Assembly (NCBI RefSeq): GCF_002705925.1
Contig: NZ_NKRE01000001.1
Location: forward strand, 943,661-1,007,660
DNA from: Mycobacterium ostraviense
Lineage (GTDB): Bacteria; Actinomycetota; Actinomycetes; Mycobacteriales; Mycobacteriaceae
Direction of reading: 5' to 3'
DNA length: 64,000 nucleotides
Both the position numbers and the translations under genes were made by a program. The notes below the pieces were generated by a model. That model was not told the DNA's origin and searched no databases. It saw only the letters and a list, made by a program, of their open reading frames with translations. This document shows, piece after piece, positions 1 to 7,837 of this stretch; the stretch's first letter is position 1, and each line of letters starts with the position of its first letter.

Positions 1-2
1 CA

Positions 3-803
3 CGGGTCAAGCGTGGTATGGCCGAGATGCTCAAGGGCGGCGTGATCATGGACGTTGTCACCGCGGAGCAGGCCCGCATCGCCGAAGGTGCCGGTGCGGT
101 CGCGGTGATGGCGCTGGAACGGGTGCCCGCCGACATCCGCGCCCACGGCGGGGTGTCGCGGATGAGCGATCCGGAGATGATCGACGGCATCATCTCCGCG
201 GTCACCATCCCGGTGATGGCCAAGGTACGCATCGGTCATTTCGTGGAGGCGCAGATCCTGCAGAGCCTGGGTGTGGACTACATCGACGAGTCGGAGGTGC
301 TGACTCCGGCCGACTACACCCATCACATCGACAAGTGGAAGTTCACCGTGCCGTTCGTGTGCGGGGCGACCAACCTCGGTGAAGCGCTGCGCCGGATCAA
401 TGAGGGCGCGGCCATGATCCGCTCCAAAGGGGAGGCCGGCACCGGCGATGTCTCCAATGCCACCACCCACATGCGGGCCATCAGCGGCGAGATCCGCCGG
501 CTGACGTCGCTGTCGGACGACGAATTGTATGTGGCGGCAAAGGAATTGCAGGCGCCCTACGAGCTTGTGGTGGAGGTGGCCCGCTCCGGCAAGCTGCCGG
601 TGACGCTGTTTACCGCCGGGGGGATCGCCACCCCGGCCGATGCGGCGATGATGATGCAGCTCGGCGCCGAAGGCGTCTTCGTCGGCTCGGGCATCTTCAA
701 GTCCGGCGCCCCCGAGCACCGGGCCGCCGCGATCGTCAAGGCCACCACCTTCTACGACGACCCCGACGTGCTGGCCAAGGTGTCGCGCGGGCTGGGCGAA
801 ACG
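3..803 (+). CDS. pdxS: Pyridoxal 5'-phosphate synthase lyase subunit PdxS, partial at both ends
   Basis: PdxS (SnzP) condenses ribose 5-phosphate, glyceraldehyde 3-phosphate and PdxT-derived ammonia into pyridoxal 5'-phosphate. The open frame enters from the window edge as [13 protein letters not shown], so the N-terminus lies outside. The TIM-barrel sequence is strongly conserved: GGVIMDVV near the start, the active-site lysine region [10 protein letters not shown], the phosphate loop [12 protein letters not shown], and the second phosphate loop [33 protein letters not shown]. Similarity stops abruptly after VSRGLGE, where PdxS normally continues for about 20 to 30 residues. The following bases (TPKKFFFF) run into a T tract and a sequencing adapter. 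The 3' truncation is therefore probably an assembly artefact and not a real pseudogene. In M. tuberculosis this gene (Rv2606c) is far from efpA, which supports misjoining. Confidence 0.9.
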
Positions 804-824
804 CCAAAGAAATTTTTTTTTTTT

Positions 825-843
825 AGATGTGTATAAGAGACAG
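825..843. other. Tn5/Nextera transposase mosaic-end adapter inside the assembly
   Basis: The 19 bases AGATGTGTATAAGAGACAG match the hyperactive Tn5 mosaic end used in Nextera library preparation at every position. They follow a run of 12 T (813-824) at the exact point where pdxS loses homology, and precede a truncated PE_PGRS gene read on the other strand. This is a residual adapter at an artificial contig join. Short reading frames crossing it, such as peptides beginning MCIRDS or MYKRQ, are artefacts. Sequence left of about 803 and right of 843 should not be assumed adjacent in the genome. Confidence 0.95.
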
Positions 844-1340
844 CCCCCAACTCCACCACTGCCCCATAACCCCGCGTCCCCACCTCGGCCGCCGGGCTGG
901 CCCGCCATACCAGTCCCACCGGCACCGCCGTTGCCCCACAACAATCCGCCAGCCCCGCCCGGCTGCCCCGGCGCCCCAGCGGTGCCGTCACCAATCAACG
1001 GCCGCCCCAACAGCGTCTCGGTAGGCCCATTGATCACGGTGAGTAAAGCTTGCTGAGCATTGGCGGCCTCGGCGGCGACATACGAGAGCCCGCCAGCGCT
1101 CAAAGCCTGCACAAACTGGTCATGAAAACTTGTCGCCTGGGCGCTCAGCGCCTGATATTGCTGGGCATGCGCGCCGAATAGCGCCGCGACGGCCGCTGAC
1201 ACCTCGTCGGCGCCGGCCGCCAATATTCCCAGGGTCTGGCCAGCCGCCGCCGCGTTGGCGGCGGTGATCGCCCCACCGATACCCGACAGGTCCGAAGCCG
1301 CCGCCGCCAGCGCCTCTGGCGCCGCAATCAAAAACGACAT
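844..1340 (-). CDS. PE_PGRS family protein, N-terminal part only
   Basis: Read on the minus strand from ATG at 1340, the frame begins [20 protein letters not shown] and continues as a typical PE domain of about 100 residues, with the usual linker toward [10 protein letters not shown]. The first glycine/alanine-rich PGRS repeats (GGAGG, GNGGAGG types) follow. About 165 codons are present before the frame hits the adapter at 843, so the C-terminus is missing. PE domains are secreted through ESX-5-type type VII systems and PE_PGRS proteins are surface-associated. The truncation point coincides with the adapter, so the intact gene is probably longer in the genome. PGRS repeats commonly break short-read assemblies, which explains a contig end here. 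Confidence 0.85.
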
Positions 1341-1548
1341 CACAGGCCACCTCGGCATCCTGGTCAACAGACCCGCCGCCACGCGCACGGTAAGACCAGT
1401 CATTGTATTGAGATCCAGATCACACTGGAAGGTTTCCTCCCAACCGATCGCCCACTTTGTCCGCGGCAACCCCGGCGCGGTGGAGACGGAAGTTCCGCTG
1501 ACTGAAAGATTCAGTCATTCCTCAGCTGCAAGAGATACTTTGTCGCGC

Positions 1549-2044
1549 ATGCACACGGCGCTGACCAGGGCGGAACCCGCGTATCGGGACGCGCCCGTGG
1601 TGGCGGCTCTGGGAATCTTGTACTCGGCCGAATTGATCGGGCTCGTTGGCGCCGCAGCTTTCGTCGCCACAGGCGGGCACGAGCGCCTTGACCGCGGCAC
1701 GACGGTGCTTGCGATCGTGCTCGTCGCGGCTGCGGCCGTGGCCGGCTGGCACGCGATCCGCCTGCTGCAGGGTGCGCGAGTATTGAAGGTGACCGGTCTG
1801 ACGCTTCAGTCGGCGACTCTGATCACCGCGATAGCGGTCGCCACCGTACGACCCGATCCTCGGAGTGCCCGCTGTCGTCGTGTCGGCCGGCGTCCTGGTC
1901 GGGTGGGGCAGGCTGGCCAGGCTCGGACGGCCAGTAGCCATAGCCGACCGCCCGGCCGTCGTCGCGAGCACCGCCACTTCCGCGTCGATCGGGCCGGCTG
2001 CGGCTCGTGGGTCAGGCGGGATTAGTCCCGGCGGCATTGCTTTG
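1549..2044 (+). pseudogene. Small multi-pass membrane protein, apparently frameshifted near 1848
   Basis: From ATG at 1549 the frame encodes three hydrophobic segments: around APVVAALGILYSAELIGLVG, TTVLAIVLVAAAAVAGW and LQSATLITAIAVATV. After about 1848 this frame turns into arginine-rich sequence with poor third-position GC and stops at 2025. The next frame over takes up a fourth hydrophobic segment (YDPILGVPAVVVSAGVLVGW) with strong third-position GC and stays open into the hydroxylase. This is the pattern of a one-base loss or two-base gain near 1845-1852. If corrected, the reading frame would run into the downstream hydroxylase or overlap its start. I do not recognise the family. A sequencing error is as likely as a real mutation. 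Confidence 0.5.
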
Positions 2045-2836
2045 ATGCTGGTCACCTCGACGCTGGTGCTGGTCGCACTGAGCGTGCGCAGCGAAATGGC
2101 GGTCAAACTGGTGGTTTTGGCACTGATCTTCATCCCGCTCGAGCAGATGTTGGCGCTTCGCCCGCTCCACGTGCTGCGCCGGGGATGGCGCACCGATGTG
2201 GTGCACTATCTGGTCAATGGGGCCGCGCGCAAGGTCGGTCTCGTCGGCGCGGTGGCGGTGGCCGGCACCGCGCTGCAGGCCCTGGTACCGGCAGCGTTTC
2301 GCGGCAACGTTGCCGCGACTCCGGGCTGGGTGCAAATCGTTGCGGCCCTTGCGATTACCGCAGTGGGCGGCTATGCGGGGCATCGCGCCATGCACGAGGT
2401 TCCGGTGCTGTGGCGATTCCATCGCGTGCACCACAGTGTCCGCGAGATGGACTGGCTCGCCGCCGGACACATGCATCCCCTCGACCAGATAGCCATCCGC
2501 TCGGCCGCGGTGGTGCCGTTGTATGCGCTCGGCTTGGGTCGTGTCAGCCTGGGCGCGATCGTCATCCTGATGACATTGCAGGACATCTTTATCCACGCCA
2601 ACCTACGACTGACGTGCGGGCCACTGCGATGGCTGATCGCCACCCCGCAATTCCACCACTGGCACCACGCACGCCAGCCCCAGGCGTACAACTCGAACTA
2701 CGCTGCGGAATTCCCCATCGTCGATGCCCTGTTCGGCACGCTGTACCTACCCGTCGACCGCTGGCCCGCCGAGTACGGCATCGACGATGACCAGCCCGAC
2801 GGCTATCTGCGCCAGCTTGTCTGGCCGTTGCGCTGA
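2045..2836 (+). CDS. Fatty acid hydroxylase / sterol desaturase superfamily protein
   Basis: A 263-residue integral membrane protein of the fatty acid hydroxylase superfamily, di-iron enzymes that hydroxylate or desaturate lipid carbons. The histidine clusters are visible: HRAMHEV, then FHRVHHS, then HMHPLDQ, and the C-terminal QFHHWHHAR, consistent with the eight-His di-iron site. Hydrophobic segments at the N-terminus (MLVTSTLVLVALSV, KLVVLALIFIPLE) precede the catalytic half. I chose ATG 2045 because the hydrophobic core begins there. The frame stays open further upstream and could belong to the broken gene before it. The stop is 10 bp from the convergent efpA stop. The substrate is not determinable from sequence. 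Confidence 0.75.
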   Translation: MLVTSTLVLVALSVRSEMAVKLVVLALIFIPLEQMLALRPLHVLRRGWRTDVVHYLVNGAARKVGLVGAVAVAGTALQALVPAAFRGNVAATPGWVQIVAALAITAVGGYAGHRAMHEVPVLWRFHRVHHSVREMDWLAAGHMHPLDQIAIRSAAVVPLYALGLGRVSLGAIVILMTLQDIFIHANLRLTCGPLRWLIATPQFHHWHHARQPQAYNSNYAAEFPIVDALFGTLYLPVDRWPAEYGIDDDQPDGYLRQLVWPLR

Positions 2837-2846
2837 CGCCGGCGAG

Positions 2847-4439
2847 TCAGAGTTCTCCGGCGTCGATGGCTTCCTTGACCTCTTGCGCGTGGGCGACCTG
2901 CGCCGGGGTGTAGCCGATCAACACCGCAGCCCCGCCGACGATGACGGCCGCTCCGGCGATCCACAGCAGGCCATAGGTGTAGCCATGGTCAAGCGCGGCC
3001 AGCTGTGCGTCGTTCATGAACTTCACCGGGCCGGTGGTACCACCGAGGTACAGCGTGCGCGACGTGATCACGGCCTGGACGACAGCCAACACCAGCGGCC
3101 CGCCCAGGCTCTGCAGCATGAGCGTCATCGCCGACACCGGGCCGATCTGGTCGAAACCCACGCCGGCGATCGCCGACAGGGTCAGCGGTACGACCGCCAT
3201 GCCGATACCGACCCCACCCACGACGATGGGCACTACCAGGTTGGGGAAGTACGCCACGCCACGGTGCATGAACAACCAGCCGTACAGCATGGCCAGAACT
3301 AGCAGGTATCCCCCGGCGATCGTCAGCACCCGGGGCGAAAACCGCGACACCAACTGCGAGGAAATGCCCAGGCCGATACCCATCGCGATGACGAACGGGA
3401 TGAAGCCGACACCGGCGCGCAGCGCGCTGTAGCCCAGGATGTCCTGCACGTACAGGGCGATGCACACCGTCAGCGTGAACATGACACCGCCGGCCAGGAA
3501 GATCGCAATAAAGGTGACCAGCCGGTTGCGGTCGCGGAACAGGTGGAACGGCACGACGGGATTTTCGGCGGTGCGCTCCACCACGATGAACGCGAGGGCG
3601 GCAGCCAGGGCCACCGCACCCGAACCGATGGTGGTCACCGAGATCCAGCCTTTTTCCGGCCCCATCGAGAAGGCGAAGACGGCAGCGGTGCAGGCCAGCG
3701 TAGCCAGCATGGCGCCGGCCGCGTCGAGCTTCATCCGCTCACGGTTAGTTTCCCGCAGTGCGGTGCGCGCCAGGTAGATCATCACCAGGCCGATCGGCAC
3801 ATTCACCAGGAACGCCAGCCGCCACGAAACCTCGGTCAGCGCTCCGCCGACCACCAAGCCCATCACCGAACCGATCGCCGTCATCGCCGCGAACACCGCC
3901 GTGGCCGCGTTACGTGCCGGTCCCTTCGGGAACGTGGTCGCCACCAGCGCCAATCCGGTCGGTGAGGCGATGGCCGACCCCACACCCTGTGACAGTCGCG
4001 CGATGACCATGGTGGCCTCGTCCCAGGCGACCGCGCACAGCACCGAGGAGATGGTGAACAGCGCGACGCCGACGATGAAGGTCCGCTTGCGCCCGATGGT
4101 GTCGCCGAGGCGCCCACCAAGCAGCATCAGCCCGCCGAACGTCAACACGTAGGCGGTGATCACCCAGCTACGGCCGGCGTCGGAGAGGCTGAGCTCGTTC
4201 TGGATCTTAGGAAGCGCGACGATGGCGACGGTGCTGTCCATGGTCGCCAAGAGCTGCATCCCGCCGATGGCGATGACCGCGGCGATGAAGCGACGGGAGG
4301 GCAGCCACGCCGGGTAGTACCTGCTGACGCGTTGTAAAGCGGTCTCCGCCAAGGGCGCCGGGCGAGCCGACGCCGGACGCTCCTGCCGTCCAGACGTCCA
4401 ATTGTGGGCAGCCCGCTCTGTGTCGTTGAGAGCCGTCAT
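2847..4439 (-). CDS. efpA: Multidrug efflux protein EfpA (MFS, DHA2 family)
   Basis: A 530-residue, 14-TM major facilitator of the QacA/EmrB type, matching the length and sequence of M. tuberculosis EfpA (Rv2846c). Diagnostic segments include MQLLATMDSTVAIVALPKI in TM1, the motif A loop GGRLGDTIGRKR between TM2 and TM3, and the antiporter motif C region GSVMGLVVGGALTE in TM5. EfpA exports drugs and probably lipids across the plasma membrane. It follows cysG by 22 bp on the same strand. An AT-rich stretch with a possible -10 lies over the cysG stop codon, so efpA may also have its own promoter. It ends the minus-strand block and converges with the hydroxylase gene. Confidence 0.95.
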   Translation of the reverse strand: MTALNDTERAAHNWTSGRQERPASARPAPLAETALQRVSRYYPAWLPSRRFIAAVIAIGGMQLLATMDSTVAIVALPKIQNELSLSDAGRSWVITAYVLTFGGLMLLGGRLGDTIGRKRTFIVGVALFTISSVLCAVAWDEATMVIARLSQGVGSAIASPTGLALVATTFPKGPARNAATAVFAAMTAIGSVMGLVVGGALTEVSWRLAFLVNVPIGLVMIYLARTALRETNRERMKLDAAGAMLATLACTAAVFAFSMGPEKGWISVTTIGSGAVALAAALAFIVVERTAENPVVPFHLFRDRNRLVTFIAIFLAGGVMFTLTVCIALYVQDILGYSALRAGVGFIPFVIAMGIGLGISSQLVSRFSPRVLTIAGGYLLVLAMLYGWLFMHRGVAYFPNLVVPIVVGGVGIGMAVVPLTLSAIAGVGFDQIGPVSAMTLMLQSLGGPLVLAVVQAVITSRTLYLGGTTGPVKFMNDAQLAALDHGYTYGLLWIAGAAVIVGGAAVLIGYTPAQVAHAQEVKEAIDAGEL

Positions 4440-4458
4440 AACGGGTTACCTTACAGTA

Positions 4459-4464
4459 ATCTTA
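4459..4464 (-). promoter_or_regulatory. Possible -10 element for efpA
   Basis: On the minus strand TAAGAT lies 19 bases before the efpA ATG, overlapping the cysG stop codon, in an AT-rich island (4440-4480) that contrasts with the GC-rich surroundings. No convincing -35 is seen at 17 bp. It is a candidate only; transcription start mapping would decide it. Confidence 0.3.
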
Positions 4465-5688
4465 AGAATTGTTTAAACCCCGAACGCCACCGAGGCCTGC
4501 AACAGCCCCGATCACAACGATCGCGGGAGGTCGGATCCCCTCCGCGCGGACCTTCTCCGGCGTGTCGGCAAGGGTTGTCCGCAACGTGTGCTGAGCCGGC
4601 GTTGTTCCGCGCTGAACCACCAGCACCGGCGTTTCCGCAGGTCGGCCGCCTTTTAGTAGAGCTTCGACGAAAAGTTCGATGCGTTCCACGGCCATCAGCA
4701 AAACAATGGTGCCCGACAATGCTGCCAACGCATTCCAATTCACTAACGATTCGGGGTGACCGGGCGGGAGATGGCCGCTGACCACCACAAACTCGTGATT
4801 TGTGGCCCGGTGAGTTACTGGAACGCCCGCCGAAGCTGGTACTGCTATGGCACTTGTCACACCTGGCACCACGGTCACCGGAATACCGGCTTCGGCGCAT
4901 GCCAGTACCTCTTCATAGCCCCGGGCGAACACGAACGGGTCACCGCCTTTAAGGCGGACCACGAATTTGCCGGATTTGGCCTGTTCGATCATGGCGGCGT
5001 GGATTGCGTCCTGGGCCATGGCCCGGCCGTACGGGATCTTGGCGGCATCGATGACGTCAACATGCGGCGGGAGCTCGGCGAGCAGCTCAGGCGGTGCCAG
5101 ACGGTCGGCAATCACGACATCGGCCTGGGCAAGCAGGCGCCTGCCACGGACAGTGATCAGTTCGGGATCGCCCGGACCGCCACCGACCAGCGCTACCCCA
5201 CCGCGGACCACGTCGGAGCATTCGGGGCTTTCCATGGTGATGACGCCCCGCTGTAAGGCCTCGCGGATCGCCGACCGGATGGCAGCCGAACGGCGGTGTT
5301 CGCCGCCGGCCAGCACGCCCACCGACAGCCCTGCATAGCTGAATGTCGCTGGGGTTACTGCCGTTCCTTCGACCGCGATGTCGGCCCGAACGCAGAAGAT
5401 CTGGCGGCGATCGGCCTCGGCAACGACGGCCGCGTTGACCTCCGCGTCGTCGGTGGCCGCGATCGCGTACCAGGCCTCTTCGAGGTCGCCGTCGCGGTAT
5501 TCGCGCAGCGACAACGCGATGCCTTCCATCACCTCGACGGCGCGGGTGGCGCTACGGGAGATCACGTGCACGTTTGCGCCGCTCGAGATGAGCAGGGGTA
5601 GACGGCGTTGGGCGACACTGCCCCCGCCGACCACGACCACCTTCTTGCCGGCCAGTCGCAATCCGACGAGGTAAGGGCTCTCGGTCAC
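4462..5688 (-). CDS. cysG: Sirohaem synthase CysG (precorrin-2 dehydrogenase and uroporphyrinogen-III methyltransferase)
   Basis: A 408-residue bifunctional enzyme. The N-terminal part has the NAD-binding GKKVVVVGGGSVAQRR motif of precorrin-2 dehydrogenase/ferrochelatase. The C-terminal half is an SAM-dependent uroporphyrin-III C-methyltransferase, with VALVGGGPGDPELITVRG, RLKGGDPFVFARG and VVPGVTSAIAVPA. It makes precorrin-2 and sirohaem, the cofactor of sulfite and nitrite reductases, and its product also feeds cobalamin synthesis. It starts at GTG 5688. It sits downstream of cobB, cobO and the chelatase on the same strand, separated from cobB by a 123-bp gap containing a 46-bp dyad element. 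It is the orthologue of Rv2847c by length and position. Confidence 0.92.
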   Translation of the reverse strand: MTESPYLVGLRLAGKKVVVVGGGSVAQRRLPLLISSGANVHVISRSATRAVEVMEGIALSLREYRDGDLEEAWYAIAATDDAEVNAAVVAEADRRQIFCVRADIAVEGTAVTPATFSYAGLSVGVLAGGEHRRSAAIRSAIREALQRGVITMESPECSDVVRGGVALVGGGPGDPELITVRGRRLLAQADVVIADRLAPPELLAELPPHVDVIDAAKIPYGRAMAQDAIHAAMIEQAKSGKFVVRLKGGDPFVFARGYEEVLACAEAGIPVTVVPGVTSAIAVPASAGVPVTHRATNHEFVVVSGHLPPGHPESLVNWNALAALSGTIVLLMAVERIELFVEALLKGGRPAETPVLVVQRGTTPAQHTLRTTLADTPEKVRAEGIRPPAIVVIGAVAGLGGVRGLNNS

Positions 5689-5756
5689 CCGCCAAGCTTA
5701 GTGGTGATCGCCAGCTCGGCGGAGCCGGGCGCAGCGGATCTTGCCGAGCCGCGAAT

Positions 5757-5802
5757 GTAACGTCACGGCGAATCTCGGCCGGATTCGTCGCCCTGGCGTT
5801 AC
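5757..5802. repeat. 46-bp dyad element, copy 1
   Basis: An imperfect palindrome opening with GTAACGTCA and closing with GGCGTTAC, with GGCGAATC facing GATTCG inside. A second element of exactly the same length and the same ends lies at 51183-51228, and I count about 33 of 46 identical positions by hand. Both lie in short gaps between minus-strand genes, here between cobB and cysG. The form suggests a dispersed hairpin, either an intrinsic-terminator-like element or a small miniature repeat. The function is inferred only from shape and position. Confidence 0.6.
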
Positions 5803-5811
5803 GCTGGCGGG

Positions 5812-7188
5812 CTAATCCATCCTCGCCGCGGCATGTGCGACGAAGCGAGCTACCGCTTCCGGCGTCGCAGCCGGATGCGTATGCAGGTAGGACGCATGCA
5901 CACCGCGATGCACGACGCCGTCTCGCACGGCGCGGTCATCATGCCCGAGCCCCCGATACACCCACGCCGGCTGGTAGCTGTCGGTGAACGTGACGGTGGT
6001 GCGGTGGAATTCGTGCCCGGCGACCCGCCGGCCGACCGAATACAGCGGTGACTCGGCGACCGCGACGGCGTCGCGGTATCCCAGTGTGAGGTGCTGGGTA
6101 AAGCGTGCCGAGCCGGCCAGCACGCCGCACATCGGGTATCCGTCCAGTTCGGATACCAGATAAATCAGCCCGGCGCATTCGGCATGCACCGGGGCGCCCG
6201 CAACCGTCAAGTGTTGGAGCTGGCCGCGGACCAGCTCATTGGCGGAGAGCTCCGCCGCGAATTGCTCCGGGAATCCGCCCGGCAACAGCACGGCTTTCGT
6301 CCCTTCCGGCAGTGCCTGATTGAGCGGGTCGAATTCGACGACATTGGCCCCCACGGCCCGCAACAGCTCGGCATGTTCGGCGTAGGCGAAGCTGAAGGCC
6401 TTGCCCGCCGCCATCGCGACGGTCGGGTGACCGCCCGTTGGCCCGCCGACGGCCGTCACCGGGTCCCACGGCGGCGCGCCGACGCGGCTTGCGGCGGCCG
6501 CGACCATGGCGGTCAGATCGACATGCCGAGCGACCAATCCGGTCATCGCCTCGACTGCCAGCCGGGCCCGGCGACCGTACTCGACGGCGGTGACGAGACC
6601 CAGATACCTTGTCGGAAGCTCCAATTCAGCGGCTCGGGGGATGGCGCCCAACACGGGGACACCGGCCTGCTCGCACGCCTGTCGCAGCACATGCTCATGC
6701 CTGGCGGTCCCGACCCGGTTGAGGATGACGCCGGCAATCCGGGTTGCTGAGTCGAAGGTGGTGAAGCCGTGCAACAGTGCGGCAATGCTGTGGCTCTGAC
6801 CCCGCGCGTCGACAACCAGGACCACCGGCGCCCCCAGCAAGCCTGCGACGTGTGCGGTGGACCCCGCCGCGGGGCCGCTCATCGCTTCACCGATGCGCCC
6901 GTCGAACAGGCCCATCACACCTTCGACCACAGCGATGTCGGCGCCGACGGTGCCGTGCCCGTAGAGCGGGCCGATGAGCTGCTCTCCCACCAATACCGGG
7001 TCCAGGTTGCGGCCCACCCACCCTGAGGCGAGGGTGTGGTAGCCGGAGTCGACGAAGTCGGGACCGACCTTGAAGGGCGCGACGCGGTGACCGGCTCGGC
7101 GCAAAGCTCCCATCAAACCCGTTGCGACGGTGGTCTTTCCGCTGCCTGACGCGGGTGCGGCGATGACCAGGGCCGGTGTCGAGGTCAC
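5812..7188 (-). CDS. cobB: Cobyrinic/hydrogenobyrinic acid a,c-diamide synthase CobB
   Basis: A 458-residue ATP- and glutamine-dependent amidase that converts the a and c carboxylates of the corrin ring to amides. The N-terminal P-loop-like GSGKTTVATGL defines the ATP-binding domain. The C-terminal glutamine amidotransferase domain contains HAECAGLIYL with the nucleophile cysteine, and the late His motif appears in the VAGHEFHRTTV region. Length and order match Rv2848c. The start at GTG 7188 is 4 bp after the cobO stop, so the two are translationally coupled. Confidence 0.93.
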   Translation of the reverse strand: MTSTPALVIAAPASGSGKTTVATGLMGALRRAGHRVAPFKVGPDFVDSGYHTLASGWVGRNLDPVLVGEQLIGPLYGHGTVGADIAVVEGVMGLFDGRIGEAMSGPAAGSTAHVAGLLGAPVVLVVDARGQSHSIAALLHGFTTFDSATRIAGVILNRVGTARHEHVLRQACEQAGVPVLGAIPRAAELELPTRYLGLVTAVEYGRRARLAVEAMTGLVARHVDLTAMVAAAASRVGAPPWDPVTAVGGPTGGHPTVAMAAGKAFSFAYAEHAELLRAVGANVVEFDPLNQALPEGTKAVLLPGGFPEQFAAELSANELVRGQLQHLTVAGAPVHAECAGLIYLVSELDGYPMCGVLAGSARFTQHLTLGYRDAVAVAESPLYSVGRRVAGHEFHRTTVTFTDSYQPAWVYRGLGHDDRAVRDGVVHRGVHASYLHTHPAATPEAVARFVAHAAARMD

Positions 7189-7192
7189 GGCC

Positions 7193-7816
7193 TCACCACT
7201 CGATGCCCTGCTGGCCCTTACGGCCCACGTCCATCGGGTGTTTGACCTTGGTCATCTCGGTCACCAAATCGGCCGCCTCGATCAATCGGGGCGGTGCGTC
7301 ACGTCCGGTGATCACGACATGTTGGTGGCCGGGCCGTGCCAGCAACACCTCCACCACGTCGTCGACGTCGACCCAACCCCACTTCAGCGGGTAGGTGAAC
7401 TCGTCCAGCACGTAGAACTGGTGGCGTTGCGCCGCCAGCCGCCGCGCGATCTCGGCCCAACCGTCCGCCGCCGCGGCGGCGTGATCGACGTCGCTGGCGG
7501 CCTTGCGTGATTTGCGGGTCCACGACCAGCCCGCGCCCATCTTGTGCCATTCGACGGCTCCGCCGATCCCTTGTTCGTCGTGCAGCCGACCGAGCTGACG
7601 AAACGCCGCTTCTTCGCCGACCTTCCATTTGGCACTCTTGACGAACTGGAATACCGCAACGTCGAGCCCGACGTTCCATGCGCGCAGCGCCATTCCGAAG
7701 GCGGCCGTTGATTTTCCCTTGCCGTCACCGGTATGCACCGCCAGCACCGGCAGGTTGCGCCGGGCCCTGGTGGTCAGACCGTCATCGGGGATGTAAGTCG
7801 GATTTCCCTGTGGCAT
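7193..7816 (-). CDS. cobO: Cob(I)alamin adenosyltransferase CobO
   Basis: A 207-residue CobA/CobO/BtuR-type enzyme that transfers the adenosyl group of ATP to cob(I)yrinic acid a,c-diamide. The Walker A motif GDGKGKSTAAFG is near residue 30, and the family segments FVKSAKWKVGEE, VLDEFTYPLKWGW and VVITGRDAPPRLIEAADLVTEM are intact. It lies between the chelatase gene, 21 bp upstream, and cobB, 4 bp downstream, consistent with one cobalamin transcript. It is the orthologue of Rv2849c. Confidence 0.94.
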   Translation of the reverse strand: MPQGNPTYIPDDGLTTRARRNLPVLAVHTGDGKGKSTAAFGMALRAWNVGLDVAVFQFVKSAKWKVGEEAAFRQLGRLHDEQGIGGAVEWHKMGAGWSWTRKSRKAASDVDHAAAAADGWAEIARRLAAQRHQFYVLDEFTYPLKWGWVDVDDVVEVLLARPGHQHVVITGRDAPPRLIEAADLVTEMTKVKHPMDVGRKGQQGIEW

Positions 7817-7837
7817 AAGTGATTACTCTTCACCGAC

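Noticed and set aside
827..1056. Short plus-strand frames starting MCIRDS and MYKRQ
   Set aside because: Their starts lie inside the Nextera adapter. They are artefacts of the join.
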